Shown here: in pieces, positions 7,051 through 15,241 of the stretch
How the letters are laid out: each line of letters starts with the position of its first letter
How positions within the stretch are numbered: the stretch's first letter is position 1
NCBI GenBank assembly: GCA_028283725.1
Contig: JAPWKC010000003.1
Coordinates: 682,001-746,000, forward strand
DNA length: 64,000 nt
From: Neorhizobium sp.
Lineage (GTDB): Bacteria; Pseudomonadota; Alphaproteobacteria; Rhizobiales; Rhizobiaceae
Direction of reading: 5' to 3'
Notes under the pieces: model-generated
The model's input: the letters and a program-made list of their open reading frames with translations, nothing else
What the model was told of the DNA's origin: nothing
The model's database searches: none
Position numbers and translations under genes: made by a program

Positions 7051-8622
7051 ATGGAAAGCAAGGACATTTTCGCTGGCGCGTTGAAGGAGTTGCCTTTTCT
7101 GGCAGCGTGCCGTTTCGCATCGAGGGAAAGCTGGAACGGGCTGACCGAAAAGCACAATCCGCATCTTTCTACTCAGTCGAGTGAAATCAACTACCGGGAT
7201 CCGGTTCACTGCTTCTGGTCCGGTGCGCCGCTTCCTGAAATGGCGCGCCTCTCTCTCCAGTCGATGATCCGGCAGGGGCATCCGGTATCGCTTTATACCT
7301 ATGACAGTGTCGCCGAAATGCAGGCCATTGTGCCGGCCGGCGTTGTGGTGGGCGACGCCGCCGCCATCGTGCCCGCGGTCATCTACCGGCGTGCCCTATC
7401 GACGAGCGAGATCCGCTATTTCAGCGATATCTTCCGTTATGCCGTGCTGCACGAGATCGGCGGATGGTGGCTCGACACGGATGTCGTGCTCGTCAAGCCG
7501 CTCCTCTTTACCGCGGAACACGTGTTCTCCTCTCAATGGACTGGCCTTGAGGCCGGCCATGTATGCGTTGGCGATGTGATGCGGGCTCCGAAAGGGTCGC
7601 TGCACATGGCCAATCTCTACCGTATGGCGCTCGGTCGGCTGCTGGATGACGAGCGCACCGAATATGGAGCGGTCGGGCCTTCGCTCCTCAGCGAGTATAT
7701 ATTCTCGCCAGGCAATGAGAGCCTGATCGCATCGGTCCTCTCTCCGACCTTTTTCAATTCGATAGACTGGCAGGAAGTTGAGCTTTTTGCGTCCGAAGAT
7801 CGGACGGGGTTCGAACTCCTCGGTGACCCTCGGGTCACAGGTGTCCACCTTTGGTCGAAAATGTGGGCTGAGAAAAATCTCGATTTTTCTGCCGCGCCTG
7901 AGGGAAGCGTCGCGGGCTACCTGAAGAAGCTCATCCTGCAGCCGAACTGGCTGACGGAACTCGCTGCGGAGTCGGTCTCGGACAAGGGGGCGGTCTATCG
8001 CGATCGGTTGGGCCATCATTATACGCGGATCTATCACGAGCTGTTCCGATCGCGGACGCTGGAACGGATCCGTATTCTCGAGATCGGCCTGTGCCGCGGC
8101 CGCGTCGAGGGATGGGTGCAGGATCAGGTGCCCTCGCTGCAGATGTGGCTGCGCTATTTTCCCAATGCCGAAGTCGTCGGTGCCGATATCGAGGACTTCA
8201 GCTGGTTCTCGCATCCGCGTGCGAAGATCTTTCAGGTCGATCAAGGCGATCGCCACAAGCTGAACGCTCTCGCCCGCGATGGCGGCAAGTTCGACATCAT
8301 CATCGATGACGCATCGCATGCCTCGATCCATCAGCATCTGACGCTGGGCGTGCTGTTCCCGCAGCTGAACAAGGGCGGTTTCTTCATTATCGAGGATCTC
8401 GATTGGCAACCGCCGGAGATCCCGTCCGAAGGGGCAGCACTGATGAAGGATGTTCTCTATGTCCTGAAGCGCGACGGGCAGCTCATATCCACCGTCATGA
8501 CGCCTGCCGAGGCCCGGTTCATCGCCGATGAGGTCGGCCAGGTCTATCTGAACGAGAGCTTTTCCGAGCTGACGACACGCGGCCAGATCGGCGGGCTCGG
8601 CACGCTGACGCGCAAGCAATAG
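7051..8622 (+). CDS. Fusion of DXD glycosyltransferase and class I methyltransferase
   Basis: This 523-residue protein appears to join two enzymes. Residues about 50-300 resemble GT32-like sugar transferases: HCFWSGAPLP, then RYFSDIFRYAVLHEIGGWW followed by L-DTD (Asp142 and Asp144), the nucleotide-sugar/metal motif. Residues about 315-523 resemble the MycE/TylF-like SAM methyltransferases: motif I is ILEIGLCRG (342-350), an acidic GADIED follows, and DIIIDDASH (415-423) matches the metal-binding segment of that family. The combination suggests making and O-methylating a surface or secreted glycan, which is inference. It is flanked by unrelated genes and a terminator hairpin. Confidence 0.75.
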   Translation: MESKDIFAGALKELPFLAACRFASRESWNGLTEKHNPHLSTQSSEINYRDPVHCFWSGAPLPEMARLSLQSMIRQGHPVSLYTYDSVAEMQAIVPAGVVVGDAAAIVPAVIYRRALSTSEIRYFSDIFRYAVLHEIGGWWLDTDVVLVKPLLFTAEHVFSSQWTGLEAGHVCVGDVMRAPKGSLHMANLYRMALGRLLDDERTEYGAVGPSLLSEYIFSPGNESLIASVLSPTFFNSIDWQEVELFASEDRTGFELLGDPRVTGVHLWSKMWAEKNLDFSAAPEGSVAGYLKKLILQPNWLTELAAESVSDKGAVYRDRLGHHYTRIYHELFRSRTLERIRILEIGLCRGRVEGWVQDQVPSLQMWLRYFPNAEVVGADIEDFSWFSHPRAKIFQVDQGDRHKLNALARDGGKFDIIIDDASHASIHQHLTLGVLFPQLNKGGFFIIEDLDWQPPEIPSEGAALMKDVLYVLKRDGQLISTVMTPAEARFIADEVGQVYLNESFSELTTRGQIGGLGTLTRKQ

Positions 8623-8633
8623 GCGGCAACGCG

Positions 8634-8661
8634 GCGAAAGCGGGCCGGAGCCCGCTTTCGC
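8634..8661. terminator. Hairpin between converging genes
   Basis: Perfect 12-base arms (GCGAAAGCGGGC and GCCCGCTTTCGC) flank a 4-base loop. It lies between the converging fusion gene and the glutathionyl-hydroquinone reductase gene. There is no T-run outside the stem, so its efficiency is uncertain. Confidence 0.6.
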
Positions 8662-8669
8662 GCCAGTCG

Positions 8670-9653
8670 TCACCCCCGCTCATGCGGGGCATCGAGATCG
8701 AGCGCCGGACCAACGGGGATGATGCCGGTCGGGTTGATCGTCTTGTGGCTGCCGTAATAATGGCCCTTGATGTGGGTGAGATCGCAGGTCCCGGCGATGC
8801 CCTCCTTCTGGTAGAGGTCGCGCAGATAGCCGGAGAGGTTTTTATAGTCGGCGATGCGGCGGATGTTGCACTTGAAGTGGCCGACATAGACCGGATCGAA
8901 GCGTAGAAGTGTTGTAAACAGCCGCCAGTCGGCCTCGGTCAGTGTCTCGCCGAAAAGGTAGCGGCTTTTCTCCAGCCGCGCATCCAGCATGTCCAGCGTC
9001 GTGAACAGGGCGGCGACGGCATCTTCATAGGCGTCCTGCGCGGTGGCAAAGCCCGCTTTGTAGACGCCGTTGTTGACCGTGTCGTAGACGACGGCATTCA
9101 GGGCATCGATCTCCTTGCGCAGATCCTCAGGGTAGAAATCGAGCACCGAGCCGGTGAGCCCGTCGAAGGCCGAGTTCATCATGCGGATGATTTCGGCGCT
9201 TTCGTTGGAGACGATGGTGTTTTGTTGCTTGTCCCAGAGGACCGGCACCGTGACACGGCCGGAATAATCAGGGTCCGCCTTCAGATAGACCTGGTAGAGA
9301 TAGTCGAGGCCGAACAGCGTGTCGCCGGTCGCAGCACCCTTGTCGTCGCTGCGGGTCCTGAACTCCCAGCCGTTTTCCAGCATGAGGTAATCCACGACCG
9401 AGACCGAAATGACGTCTTCGAGTTTCTTCAGCCTGCGGAAGATCAGCGTGCGGTGGGCCCAGGGGCAGGCGAGCGAAACATAGAGATGGTAGCGGCCGGC
9501 CTCGGCCTTGAAGCCGGCACTGCCGCTTGGGCCGGCGGACCCCTCTGCCGTCACCCAGTTGCGGAACTGCGACTGCGAGCGTTCGAAGCGCCCCCTGGTG
9601 GCCTTGGTGTCGTACCAGACATCCTGCCATTTTCCTTCGACGAGCCGGCCCAT
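8670..9653 (-). CDS. Glutathionyl-hydroquinone reductase (Xi-class GST, YqjG/ECM4 family)
   Basis: This protein has about 327 residues, the normal length for the family. It contains the active-site motif ACPWAHR with Cys63, whereas ordinary GSTs use Ser or Tyr. These enzymes reduce glutathionyl-hydroquinones to hydroquinones with glutathione. The start ATG 9653 gives MGRLVEGKWQD, the typical N-terminus, and is preceded by AAAGGGAGAGCGCCG as ribosome-binding site. The open frame extends 32 residues upstream but without family similarity. It is a single-gene unit, divergent from a GNAT gene. Confidence 0.92.
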   Translation of the reverse strand: MGRLVEGKWQDVWYDTKATRGRFERSQSQFRNWVTAEGSAGPSGSAGFKAEAGRYHLYVSLACPWAHRTLIFRRLKKLEDVISVSVVDYLMLENGWEFRTRSDDKGAATGDTLFGLDYLYQVYLKADPDYSGRVTVPVLWDKQQNTIVSNESAEIIRMMNSAFDGLTGSVLDFYPEDLRKEIDALNAVVYDTVNNGVYKAGFATAQDAYEDAVAALFTTLDMLDARLEKSRYLFGETLTEADWRLFTTLLRFDPVYVGHFKCNIRRIADYKNLSGYLRDLYQKEGIAGTCDLTHIKGHYYGSHKTINPTGIIPVGPALDLDAPHERG

Positions 9654-9958
9654 CGGCGCTCTCCCTTTTTCCGTTCGATCGTTCGTATCCATGGCAGCGG
9701 GCCTCACGGCCTGTTGCTTTTGCGCCATACATACGGCAGGGCGGCGCAAATGGCAGGTGTCATCTGGCGAACACTGCGTTTTTCGATTGGACGGTTGAAA
9801 AAAATCCTGCTACGTCGCTTTCACTTTTTGACGGGAACCACATTTTCATGACCGAAGCACGGACCCTTCGACGACGCTGAAGATCGACCACGACGCCCGA
9901 AACGGCGTCATCGATATCACTTGTCCTGTCCGCTCTTATTCTACGGCTCCGGTTCATC
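9654..9958. other. Divergent intergenic region, nothing specific seen
   Basis: This 305-base gap lies between the divergent reductase and GNAT genes and must hold both promoters. No repeat, RNA gene or convincing small gene was seen. Two short frames here lack ribosome-binding sites and recognisable sequence. Confidence 0.4.
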
Positions 9959-10474
9959 ATGGCTCCGCAACTCCTCCTGAAGCACGACCTTGTCTACCTC
10001 ACCGAAGATCCGTCGCATGACGAGATCATCGAGATCATCAATGCCGAGGCCTTCGGTCCCGGCCGGCATGCGCGTGCCGCCGCCCGTATCCGCGAGCAGG
10101 GGCCGCATGACCGGTCGATCTCCTTCGTCTGCGCCGATGACGGCGAGACGATCGCGTCGGTCCGGATGACGCCTGTCATCGCCGGTTCAGTGAAGGGGCA
10201 TATGCTCGGGCCGCTTGCCGTCAGGCCATCCCACAAGAACCGGGGTATAGGCCGGGAATTGCTGCGGATCGCCATCGAGGCGGCCCGGCGCAAGGGGTCG
10301 GAAGCCGTCGTGCTGGTCGGCGATCCGCCCTATTACTGCCCGCTCGGCTTCGAGAAGGTTTCCTATAATGCGCTTGCGTTTCCGGGGCCGGTCGATCCGG
10401 GCCGGGTTCTCGTCGTGCCGCTCGTCGATGACGTGCATCCGCGGCTTGCGGGCGTGATCGCCTGGCGGCCATAA
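9959..10474 (+). CDS. GNAT N-acetyltransferase (YhbS-like)
   Basis: This 171-residue protein carries the GNAT acetyl-CoA motif: MLGPLAVRPSHKNRGIGREL, where the R-x-x-G-x-G/A-like loop is KNRGIGREL. Motif B follows, VLVGDPPYYCPLGFEKV. The GDPPYYxPLGF signature is that of the YhbS-type subfamily of predicted acetyltransferases. The acceptor is unknown. The gene converges on the next GNAT gene with a 29-base gap. Confidence 0.88.
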   Translation: MAPQLLLKHDLVYLTEDPSHDEIIEIINAEAFGPGRHARAAARIREQGPHDRSISFVCADDGETIASVRMTPVIAGSVKGHMLGPLAVRPSHKNRGIGRELLRIAIEAARRKGSEAVVLVGDPPYYCPLGFEKVSYNALAFPGPVDPGRVLVVPLVDDVHPRLAGVIAWRP

Positions 10475-10503
10475 GGCGGCAGTGCCGGCCTGCGGCGGAG
10501 CTT

Positions 10504-10938
10504 TCAGTCGAACCGTTTGGCAAGCCAGGTGACGAGATGGCCGCCGGCGAGGTGGTCGAGCCGGCCGATCTCCCGGTAGCCGCGCTTCCGGTACAGTGCG
10601 AGCGCCTGCGGGTTCATCGTGTCGATATAGGCGCCGATGCAGCCACGGTTGCGGGCCTCGTCTTCCGCCAATGACAGCATGCGGCTTGCGATACCCCGGC
10701 CGCGCAGGTTTTCCGGGACATAGAGCATCGAGACATAGAGCCAGCCGCGGCCGGTATAGCCGACGAGGCCGCCGGTGATGGCGCCCCCGTCGTCATAGAT
10801 CGGCACGCTCAGTTCGCGGCGGCCGCTCTCGCCGAAGCTTTGGAGGTTATAGGTCTTCAGCCGCTCGAGGATGATGGCTTCCTCGTCCGGTGCAATGCCT
10901 TGCGTGACCGTGAGGTCGATCGTCCGATCCTGCGTCAT
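10504..10938 (-). CDS. GNAT N-acetyltransferase, tandem paralogue 1
   Basis: This 144-residue protein has the GNAT core MLYVPENLRGRGIASRMLSL (acetyl-CoA loop RGRGIA) and the C-terminal ALALYRKRGYREIGRL segment. It is clearly related to the next leftward gene at 11005-11436: both share GYTGxGWL, a VPExLRGxGxA loop, AEDEARxRGC and YIDT/WIDTxNPxAL. Both resemble small GNATs of unknown acceptor that are often annotated as histone or aminoglycoside acetyltransferase-like. The downstream member is the one listed here. Confidence 0.88.
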   Translation of the reverse strand: MTQDRTIDLTVTQGIAPDEEAIILERLKTYNLQSFGESGRRELSVPIYDDGGAITGGLVGYTGRGWLYVSMLYVPENLRGRGIASRMLSLAEDEARNRGCIGAYIDTMNPQALALYRKRGYREIGRLDHLAGGHLVTWLAKRFD

Positions 10939-11004
10939 GGCACGTCCCTACGCGGCCGCAGGCCATGCGGATCACCCGTGACGTTCCGGTCGCTGCGAAA
11001 AAAA

Positions 11005-11436
11005 TCAGAGCGTCTTTTTCAGAAAGCTTCTGGTGCGGCCTTCAGGGTAATCGGGCAATTGGCCGAAGACCTCGTAGCCCTGTCGCTGATAGGCTTTCAG
11101 CGCCACCGGATTGAATGTGTCGATCCAGGCCGCGCCGCAGCCGCGGCGTCTGGCTTCGTCTTCCGCCTGCGTCAGAAGCTTGCCGGCCGTGCCGGTGCCG
11201 CGCAGGGTTTCGGGTACGAACAGCCATTGGGTGAAGAGCCAGCCCCAGCCGGTATAGCCGGAAAGACCGCCGATCACCGTGCCGTCGCCATCGCGGATCA
11301 GGATCGCCAGCGACCGGCGGCCCGACGGGCCGATGTCGGCCGCGTTGAAGGCAACGAGACCGTCGCCGATGATCGCCACATCCTCGGAAAGAGGGGCGTC
11401 GGTGAGTTCGAACGTGGCAGCGGCGGACAAATTCAT
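11005..11436 (-). CDS. GNAT N-acetyltransferase, tandem paralogue 2
   Basis: This protein has about 143 residues and starts MNLSAAATFELTDAPLSED. The acetyl-CoA loop is RGTGTAGKLL. The fold ends ALKAYQRQGYEVFGQLPDYP. It is the upstream half of a tandem GNAT duplication with 10504-10938, separated by 66 bases. The frame stays open far upstream, but that part is low complexity and overlaps rsmJ, so the ATG at 11436 was chosen. The substrate is unknown. Confidence 0.85.
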   Translation of the reverse strand: MNLSAAATFELTDAPLSEDVAIIGDGLVAFNAADIGPSGRRSLAILIRDGDGTVIGGLSGYTGWGWLFTQWLFVPETLRGTGTAGKLLTQAEDEARRRGCGAAWIDTFNPVALKAYQRQGYEVFGQLPDYPEGRTRSFLKKTL

Positions 11437-11558
11437 GGAGCGGGACCTGATGAGGCGTGGCCGGGATGGAACATGGCCGTTCCTACTCCCTTGCCGCATC
11501 GCTGTCCAATGCCGCCGCATGCCGGTCGAATGCCGACCGAATGCCGCAAGCACGACGA

Positions 11559-12227
11559 TTAAGCGCCGTCGCCGTCCTTCGGAAGCTTCGCCTTGACGAA
11601 GACGTCGAAGCGGGTGCTCTTGCCGAGAACCTGATGGCTCGGGGCGCGAAGGCCGGGGATCGGTTCGCCACGCAGCGGCCATTTCAGGACGACGCGATAG
11701 CGGGCCGCGTCGAGCGCCGCCTGCATCAGTTCGGCCGAATCTGTATCTGCGCCGACGATGTCGCGTATCAGCCGCATTTCCTTCTTGACCAGCGCGGTCT
11801 TGTCGCGCGGCGGATGCATGGGGTCGATCAGCACGACCTGCGGCTTCAGCTCGGGCAGAAGGAGCCGGCTGTCGCCATGGATCAGCGTCATGCGCGAGAC
11901 CGTCTCGGCGTGGCGGCCGCCTTCGGCAAAGGCGCGGGCCAGCCCTTCGGCAAGGAGCGCGTGCATTTCCCCGGAGCGTTCGATCAGCGTCACCCTGGCG
12001 CCAAGCGAGGCGAGGAAGAACGCATCACGGCCAAGGCCCGCCGTGGCATCGACGATTTCGGGCGTGATGCCGCTCGCAAATCCCACCGCTTTCGGCAGAT
12101 CCTGCTTGCGGCCCTCGCCGGCGCGAAACCGGTGGCCAACGGCGCCACCGACGAAATCAACGATCAGGGGGGATTTGTCGAGGGTTTGCACGGGTGTCGA
12201 TCTCGGAAAGGGCAGGGTTTCAGACAT
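11559..12227 (-). CDS. rsmJ: 16S rRNA (guanine1516-N2)-methyltransferase RsmJ
   Basis: This protein has about 222 residues. It carries an N-terminal FVGGAVGHRFRAGEGRKQDL segment, the SAM motif DATAGLGRDAFFLASLGARV and the catalytic-type VVLIDPMHPPRDK. These are characteristic of RsmJ, which methylates G1516 of 16S rRNA (E. coli numbering) in the small subunit. ATG 12227 was chosen. A TTG at 12248 would add seven residues. It lies 60 bases downstream of the RluA-family gene, in the same direction, so two RNA-modifying enzymes may be cotranscribed. Confidence 0.9.
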   Translation of the reverse strand: MSETLPFPRSTPVQTLDKSPLIVDFVGGAVGHRFRAGEGRKQDLPKAVGFASGITPEIVDATAGLGRDAFFLASLGARVTLIERSGEMHALLAEGLARAFAEGGRHAETVSRMTLIHGDSRLLLPELKPQVVLIDPMHPPRDKTALVKKEMRLIRDIVGADTDSAELMQAALDAARYRVVLKWPLRGEPIPGLRAPSHQVLGKSTRFDVFVKAKLPKDGDGA

Positions 12228-12286
12228 GCGAGCGTTTCGGACAGGCAAGCGTTTCAGGCAGGTAAGTGCTGCAGAAAGGCTTTGTT

Positions 12287-12955
12287 TCAGAAGGGTAAGG
12301 GGGCGGTGAATGTGACCTCCGATCCGTCGGGGCGGCGGAAACTCAGGTTTTCGGCATGGAGCAGAAGGCGATCTGCGGCTGCGAGCGCCGGACCGTCGGC
12401 ATAGAAGGCGTCGCCGAGTATCACATGGCCGAACGCCTTCATATGGACGCGCAATTGGTGCGTTCTGCCGGTCAGCGGGGAAAGGCGCAGGCGCGTCCTG
12501 TCCGTTCCATGGCCGAGCACTTCCCAGCGGGTCTGGGCCGGCTTGCCGTTTTCCCTGTCGACGCGGTGGCGCGGCTTGTCGTGCGGATCGATCGCGAGCG
12601 GCAGGTCGATCAGGCCCTGCCTCTCCCCGACATGTCCCCAGACCTCGGCGACATAGGATTTTTCCGTCATGCGTGCCTCAAATTGTGCGGCGACGAAGGC
12701 ATGCGCCTTGCGGTTCAGCGACATCAGCACCACGCCCGACGTATCCTTGTCCAGCCGGTGGACGATGAGGGCTTGCGGATAATCCTTCTGCACGCGGGTC
12801 AGAAGGCTGTCGGCAAGCGCCGGATGGCGGCCGGGCACCGAGAGAAGACCGCTCGGCTTGTCGAAGACCAGAAAATCCGCATCCCGATGGAGAAGCGAAA
12901 GCCAGGGTTCGAGCGGCGGATGGTAGACGGGGTCGACATCGGAAAATGCGTTCAT
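12287..12955 (-). CDS. RluA-family pseudouridine synthase
   Basis: This 222-residue protein has the RluA-type catalytic motif HRLDKDTSG with Asp69, a preceding DKPSGLLSVPG segment and the C-terminal GRTHQLRVHMKAFGHVILGD block. Enzymes of this class convert uridine to pseudouridine in 23S rRNA and/or tRNA. The short length, without an S4 domain, fits the RluA subgroup acting on 23S U746 and tRNA U32, though that target is inferred. It precedes rsmJ on the same strand. Confidence 0.88.
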   Translation of the reverse strand: MNAFSDVDPVYHPPLEPWLSLLHRDADFLVFDKPSGLLSVPGRHPALADSLLTRVQKDYPQALIVHRLDKDTSGVVLMSLNRKAHAFVAAQFEARMTEKSYVAEVWGHVGERQGLIDLPLAIDPHDKPRHRVDRENGKPAQTRWEVLGHGTDRTRLRLSPLTGRTHQLRVHMKAFGHVILGDAFYADGPALAAADRLLLHAENLSFRRPDGSEVTFTAPLPF

Positions 12956-12984
12956 GGCGACCGTCTATCATAGTTGCCATCAGC

Positions 12985-13110
12985 CTGCCATCTGGCACCC
13001 AGGCGGCATCCTTCTGGGCTTCCCCTGGACATCCCTCTGGCATCCCTTGGGGGCACTTGGGTGCGTCACTGTGGGGCATCACTCGGGCATCGTTGGGCCG
13101 GCCTCCGGCC
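12985..13110. repeat. Degenerate short tandem repeats upstream of the RluA-family gene
   Basis: The gap between 12955 and 13154 is filled with variants of CTGGCATCC, such as CTGGCACCC, GCGGCATCC, CTGGACATCC and CTCTGGCATCC, at spacings of about 12-15 bases. No gene was seen. The pattern is one of several degenerate tandem arrays in this window. Confidence 0.55.
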
Positions 13111-13153
13111 TCCATGCGGCGAGCGATGCCGCCACATGTGATGGTCGAGCGTA

Positions 13154-15229
13154 TCAGCGGCCCTCGCGCCACCACATGCTGGCGACAGCGGCAAGCAGGA
13201 TTGCCAGACCGGCGAAGCCTGCAAACAGCGGGAGACTGTCGACGCCGCGCAGCACCGTCTCGTTGGTCAACCGGATGGCGATTCGATCGGGATCGTTGAC
13301 GCGCACTTCTCCACGCACGGGAAGAATATCCGGTACGGTGACATTTGAACCGTCTGCGACACGGGCGATCAGGCCATGGGTCTTCTGCGCATAGGGGCGC
13401 AGCGTGTCCTCGGTCGAGACCATCGCCTTGAATTCCGGCGCATCGACCGCGCCGACATGGACGAGCGTGGTGAAATCGCCGTTCTTCACCTGGAAGAGGC
13501 CGGTTTCCTCCATGGGCCGCTCGAACTTGTACTGGCCGGGGCCGGCGGCCACCATGGGGATCGTCTCGACGCGGCCCGACGGGTAGGTCACGGTGGCGGG
13601 GCCCGGCGCATCGCCGATCGTCTGACGGGTTGCCTCCAGCGTGCGGCCGGAGGCGCGGGCCGTCAGCGCCTCTTCCTCCAGTTCCGGTTCCTTCATCAGC
13701 CAGTGGGCAATGCGGCGATAGAGATCCACATGCGGGCCGCCGCCTTCATAACCGCGCGCCCAGAGCCAGCCCTGATCGGACAAAAGCATGGCGACGCGGC
13801 CCTGGCCGACGCGGTTGAGAACAAGGAGCGGGCGATTGCCGTCGCCGTCCATCACGGTCTCGCCCTTCGGCGTGCCGACATCGACGGTGCGGAACCAGCG
13901 GCCCCATTGCGGCGGCGTGGGGCCCGCACCGGCCAGACCGCGGGTGACGGGGTGTTTCTGGCCGACTTCCGACAGATGCGGGTAGAAGCCCGCCTCATGC
14001 ATCGTGCCGGTCGGTTCTGCCGGCAGCACCTGCTCGAGCGGGGTGGAGGCGATCGAATCCTCGCCCGCATGTTCCGGGCCGGCTGCGATCAGCAGCGCGC
14101 CGCCATTTTGCACATACTGGGCGATGTAGTCGTAATAGAGGATCGGCAGCACGCCGCGATGCTTGTAGCGGTCGAAGATGATCAGGTCGAAATCCTTGAT
14201 CTTCTCGACGAAGAGTTCGCGGGTCGGGAAGGCGATCAGCGACAGTTCGTTGATCGGCGTGCCATCCTGCTTTTCCGGCGGGCGCAGGATGGTGAAATGG
14301 ACGAGATCGACCGAGGCGTCGGATTTCAATAGGTTGCGCCAGGCGCGTTCGCCGGCATGCGGCTCGCCGGAGACAAGCAGCACGCGCAGGTTCTGGCGGA
14401 TGCCGTCGATCACATGGACGGCCCGGTTGTTGCTGGTGGAGACCTCGCCCGAGAGGTCTGCGACCGAAAACTCCATGATATTGCTGCCGGCATGCGGCAC
14501 GGTAAACGAGAAGGGCGTTTCGGCGCCGGGGGCGGCCTGTAACGTCGCCACCTGTTCGCCGTTCATCTTCACCGTCACCTGGGCGCTGCCTTGGCCCGCT
14601 GCCGGCACGCGGCCGTCATCGACGACGCGCAGCGTCAGTTCCTGCTCCTCGCCGACAATGCCGAAGCGCGGTGCACGGACCACTTCGATGCGGCGGTCAT
14701 ATTCGTTGGGTTGCCCGGTGACGAGGGCGTTGATCGGGGCTGAAAAACCGAGATCGCCATTGACGCCCGGCAGGTCGTGGATCTCGCCGTCGGTGACGAA
14801 GACCGCGCCGCCGATGCGCGCCGGCGGCACGTCGGAGACGGCGGCGCGAAGGGCGGTGAACAGGCGGGTGGCCGGCGTATCGGAATTGCGGTCGTCGGCG
14901 GCATCGACGAAACGGGTCTCGATATTGGGAAAATGCGAGAAGCGTTCCTTCAGCTGCGCCACCGCCTCGTCGGTCTGGCGGCGGCGGTCGCCGGCATCCT
15001 GGCTCTGCGAGCGGTCGACGATGATCGGCACCACGGTCGAGAGCGGATCGCGGTTTTCCTGCATCAGCGTCGGGTTGGCGAGCGCCAGAAGAACTGCGGC
15101 GAGCGCCAGCGTACGCACCAGCGCGCCGCGCACCCGGCGAAACAGGGCAAGGGCGGCGAGGATGAGCGCAAGCACGGCCAGAACCGAAAGGATGGTCCAG
15201 GAGAAGAAGGGAGCGAATTCGATGGTCAT
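13154..15229 (-). CDS. Membrane protein with glutamine amidotransferase-like domain (last gene of MoxR operon)
   Basis: This 691-residue protein has two N-terminal hydrophobic helices (WTILSVLAVLALILAALALF and a second near residue 40). Next is a VWA-like segment containing VPIIVDRSQSQDAGDRRRQT and GGAVFVTDGEIHDLPG. A class I glutamine-amidotransferase-like fold follows in the middle (LRVLLVSGEPHAGERAW, then NGGALLIAAGPEHAG). A C-terminal transmembrane helix (LPLFAGFAGLAILLAAVASM) ends the protein. No catalytic Cys-His-Glu triad is evident, so the amidotransferase fold is probably non-enzymatic. It is the last of four tightly packed genes that match the alphaproteobacterial MoxR/Bat-like layout. 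Confidence 0.8.
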   Translation of the reverse strand: MTIEFAPFFSWTILSVLAVLALILAALALFRRVRGALVRTLALAAVLLALANPTLMQENRDPLSTVVPIIVDRSQSQDAGDRRRQTDEAVAQLKERFSHFPNIETRFVDAADDRNSDTPATRLFTALRAAVSDVPPARIGGAVFVTDGEIHDLPGVNGDLGFSAPINALVTGQPNEYDRRIEVVRAPRFGIVGEEQELTLRVVDDGRVPAAGQGSAQVTVKMNGEQVATLQAAPGAETPFSFTVPHAGSNIMEFSVADLSGEVSTSNNRAVHVIDGIRQNLRVLLVSGEPHAGERAWRNLLKSDASVDLVHFTILRPPEKQDGTPINELSLIAFPTRELFVEKIKDFDLIIFDRYKHRGVLPILYYDYIAQYVQNGGALLIAAGPEHAGEDSIASTPLEQVLPAEPTGTMHEAGFYPHLSEVGQKHPVTRGLAGAGPTPPQWGRWFRTVDVGTPKGETVMDGDGNRPLLVLNRVGQGRVAMLLSDQGWLWARGYEGGGPHVDLYRRIAHWLMKEPELEEEALTARASGRTLEATRQTIGDAPGPATVTYPSGRVETIPMVAAGPGQYKFERPMEETGLFQVKNGDFTTLVHVGAVDAPEFKAMVSTEDTLRPYAQKTHGLIARVADGSNVTVPDILPVRGEVRVNDPDRIAIRLTNETVLRGVDSLPLFAGFAGLAILLAAVASMWWREGR

Positions 15230-15241
15230 CGGTTGCCTCCC

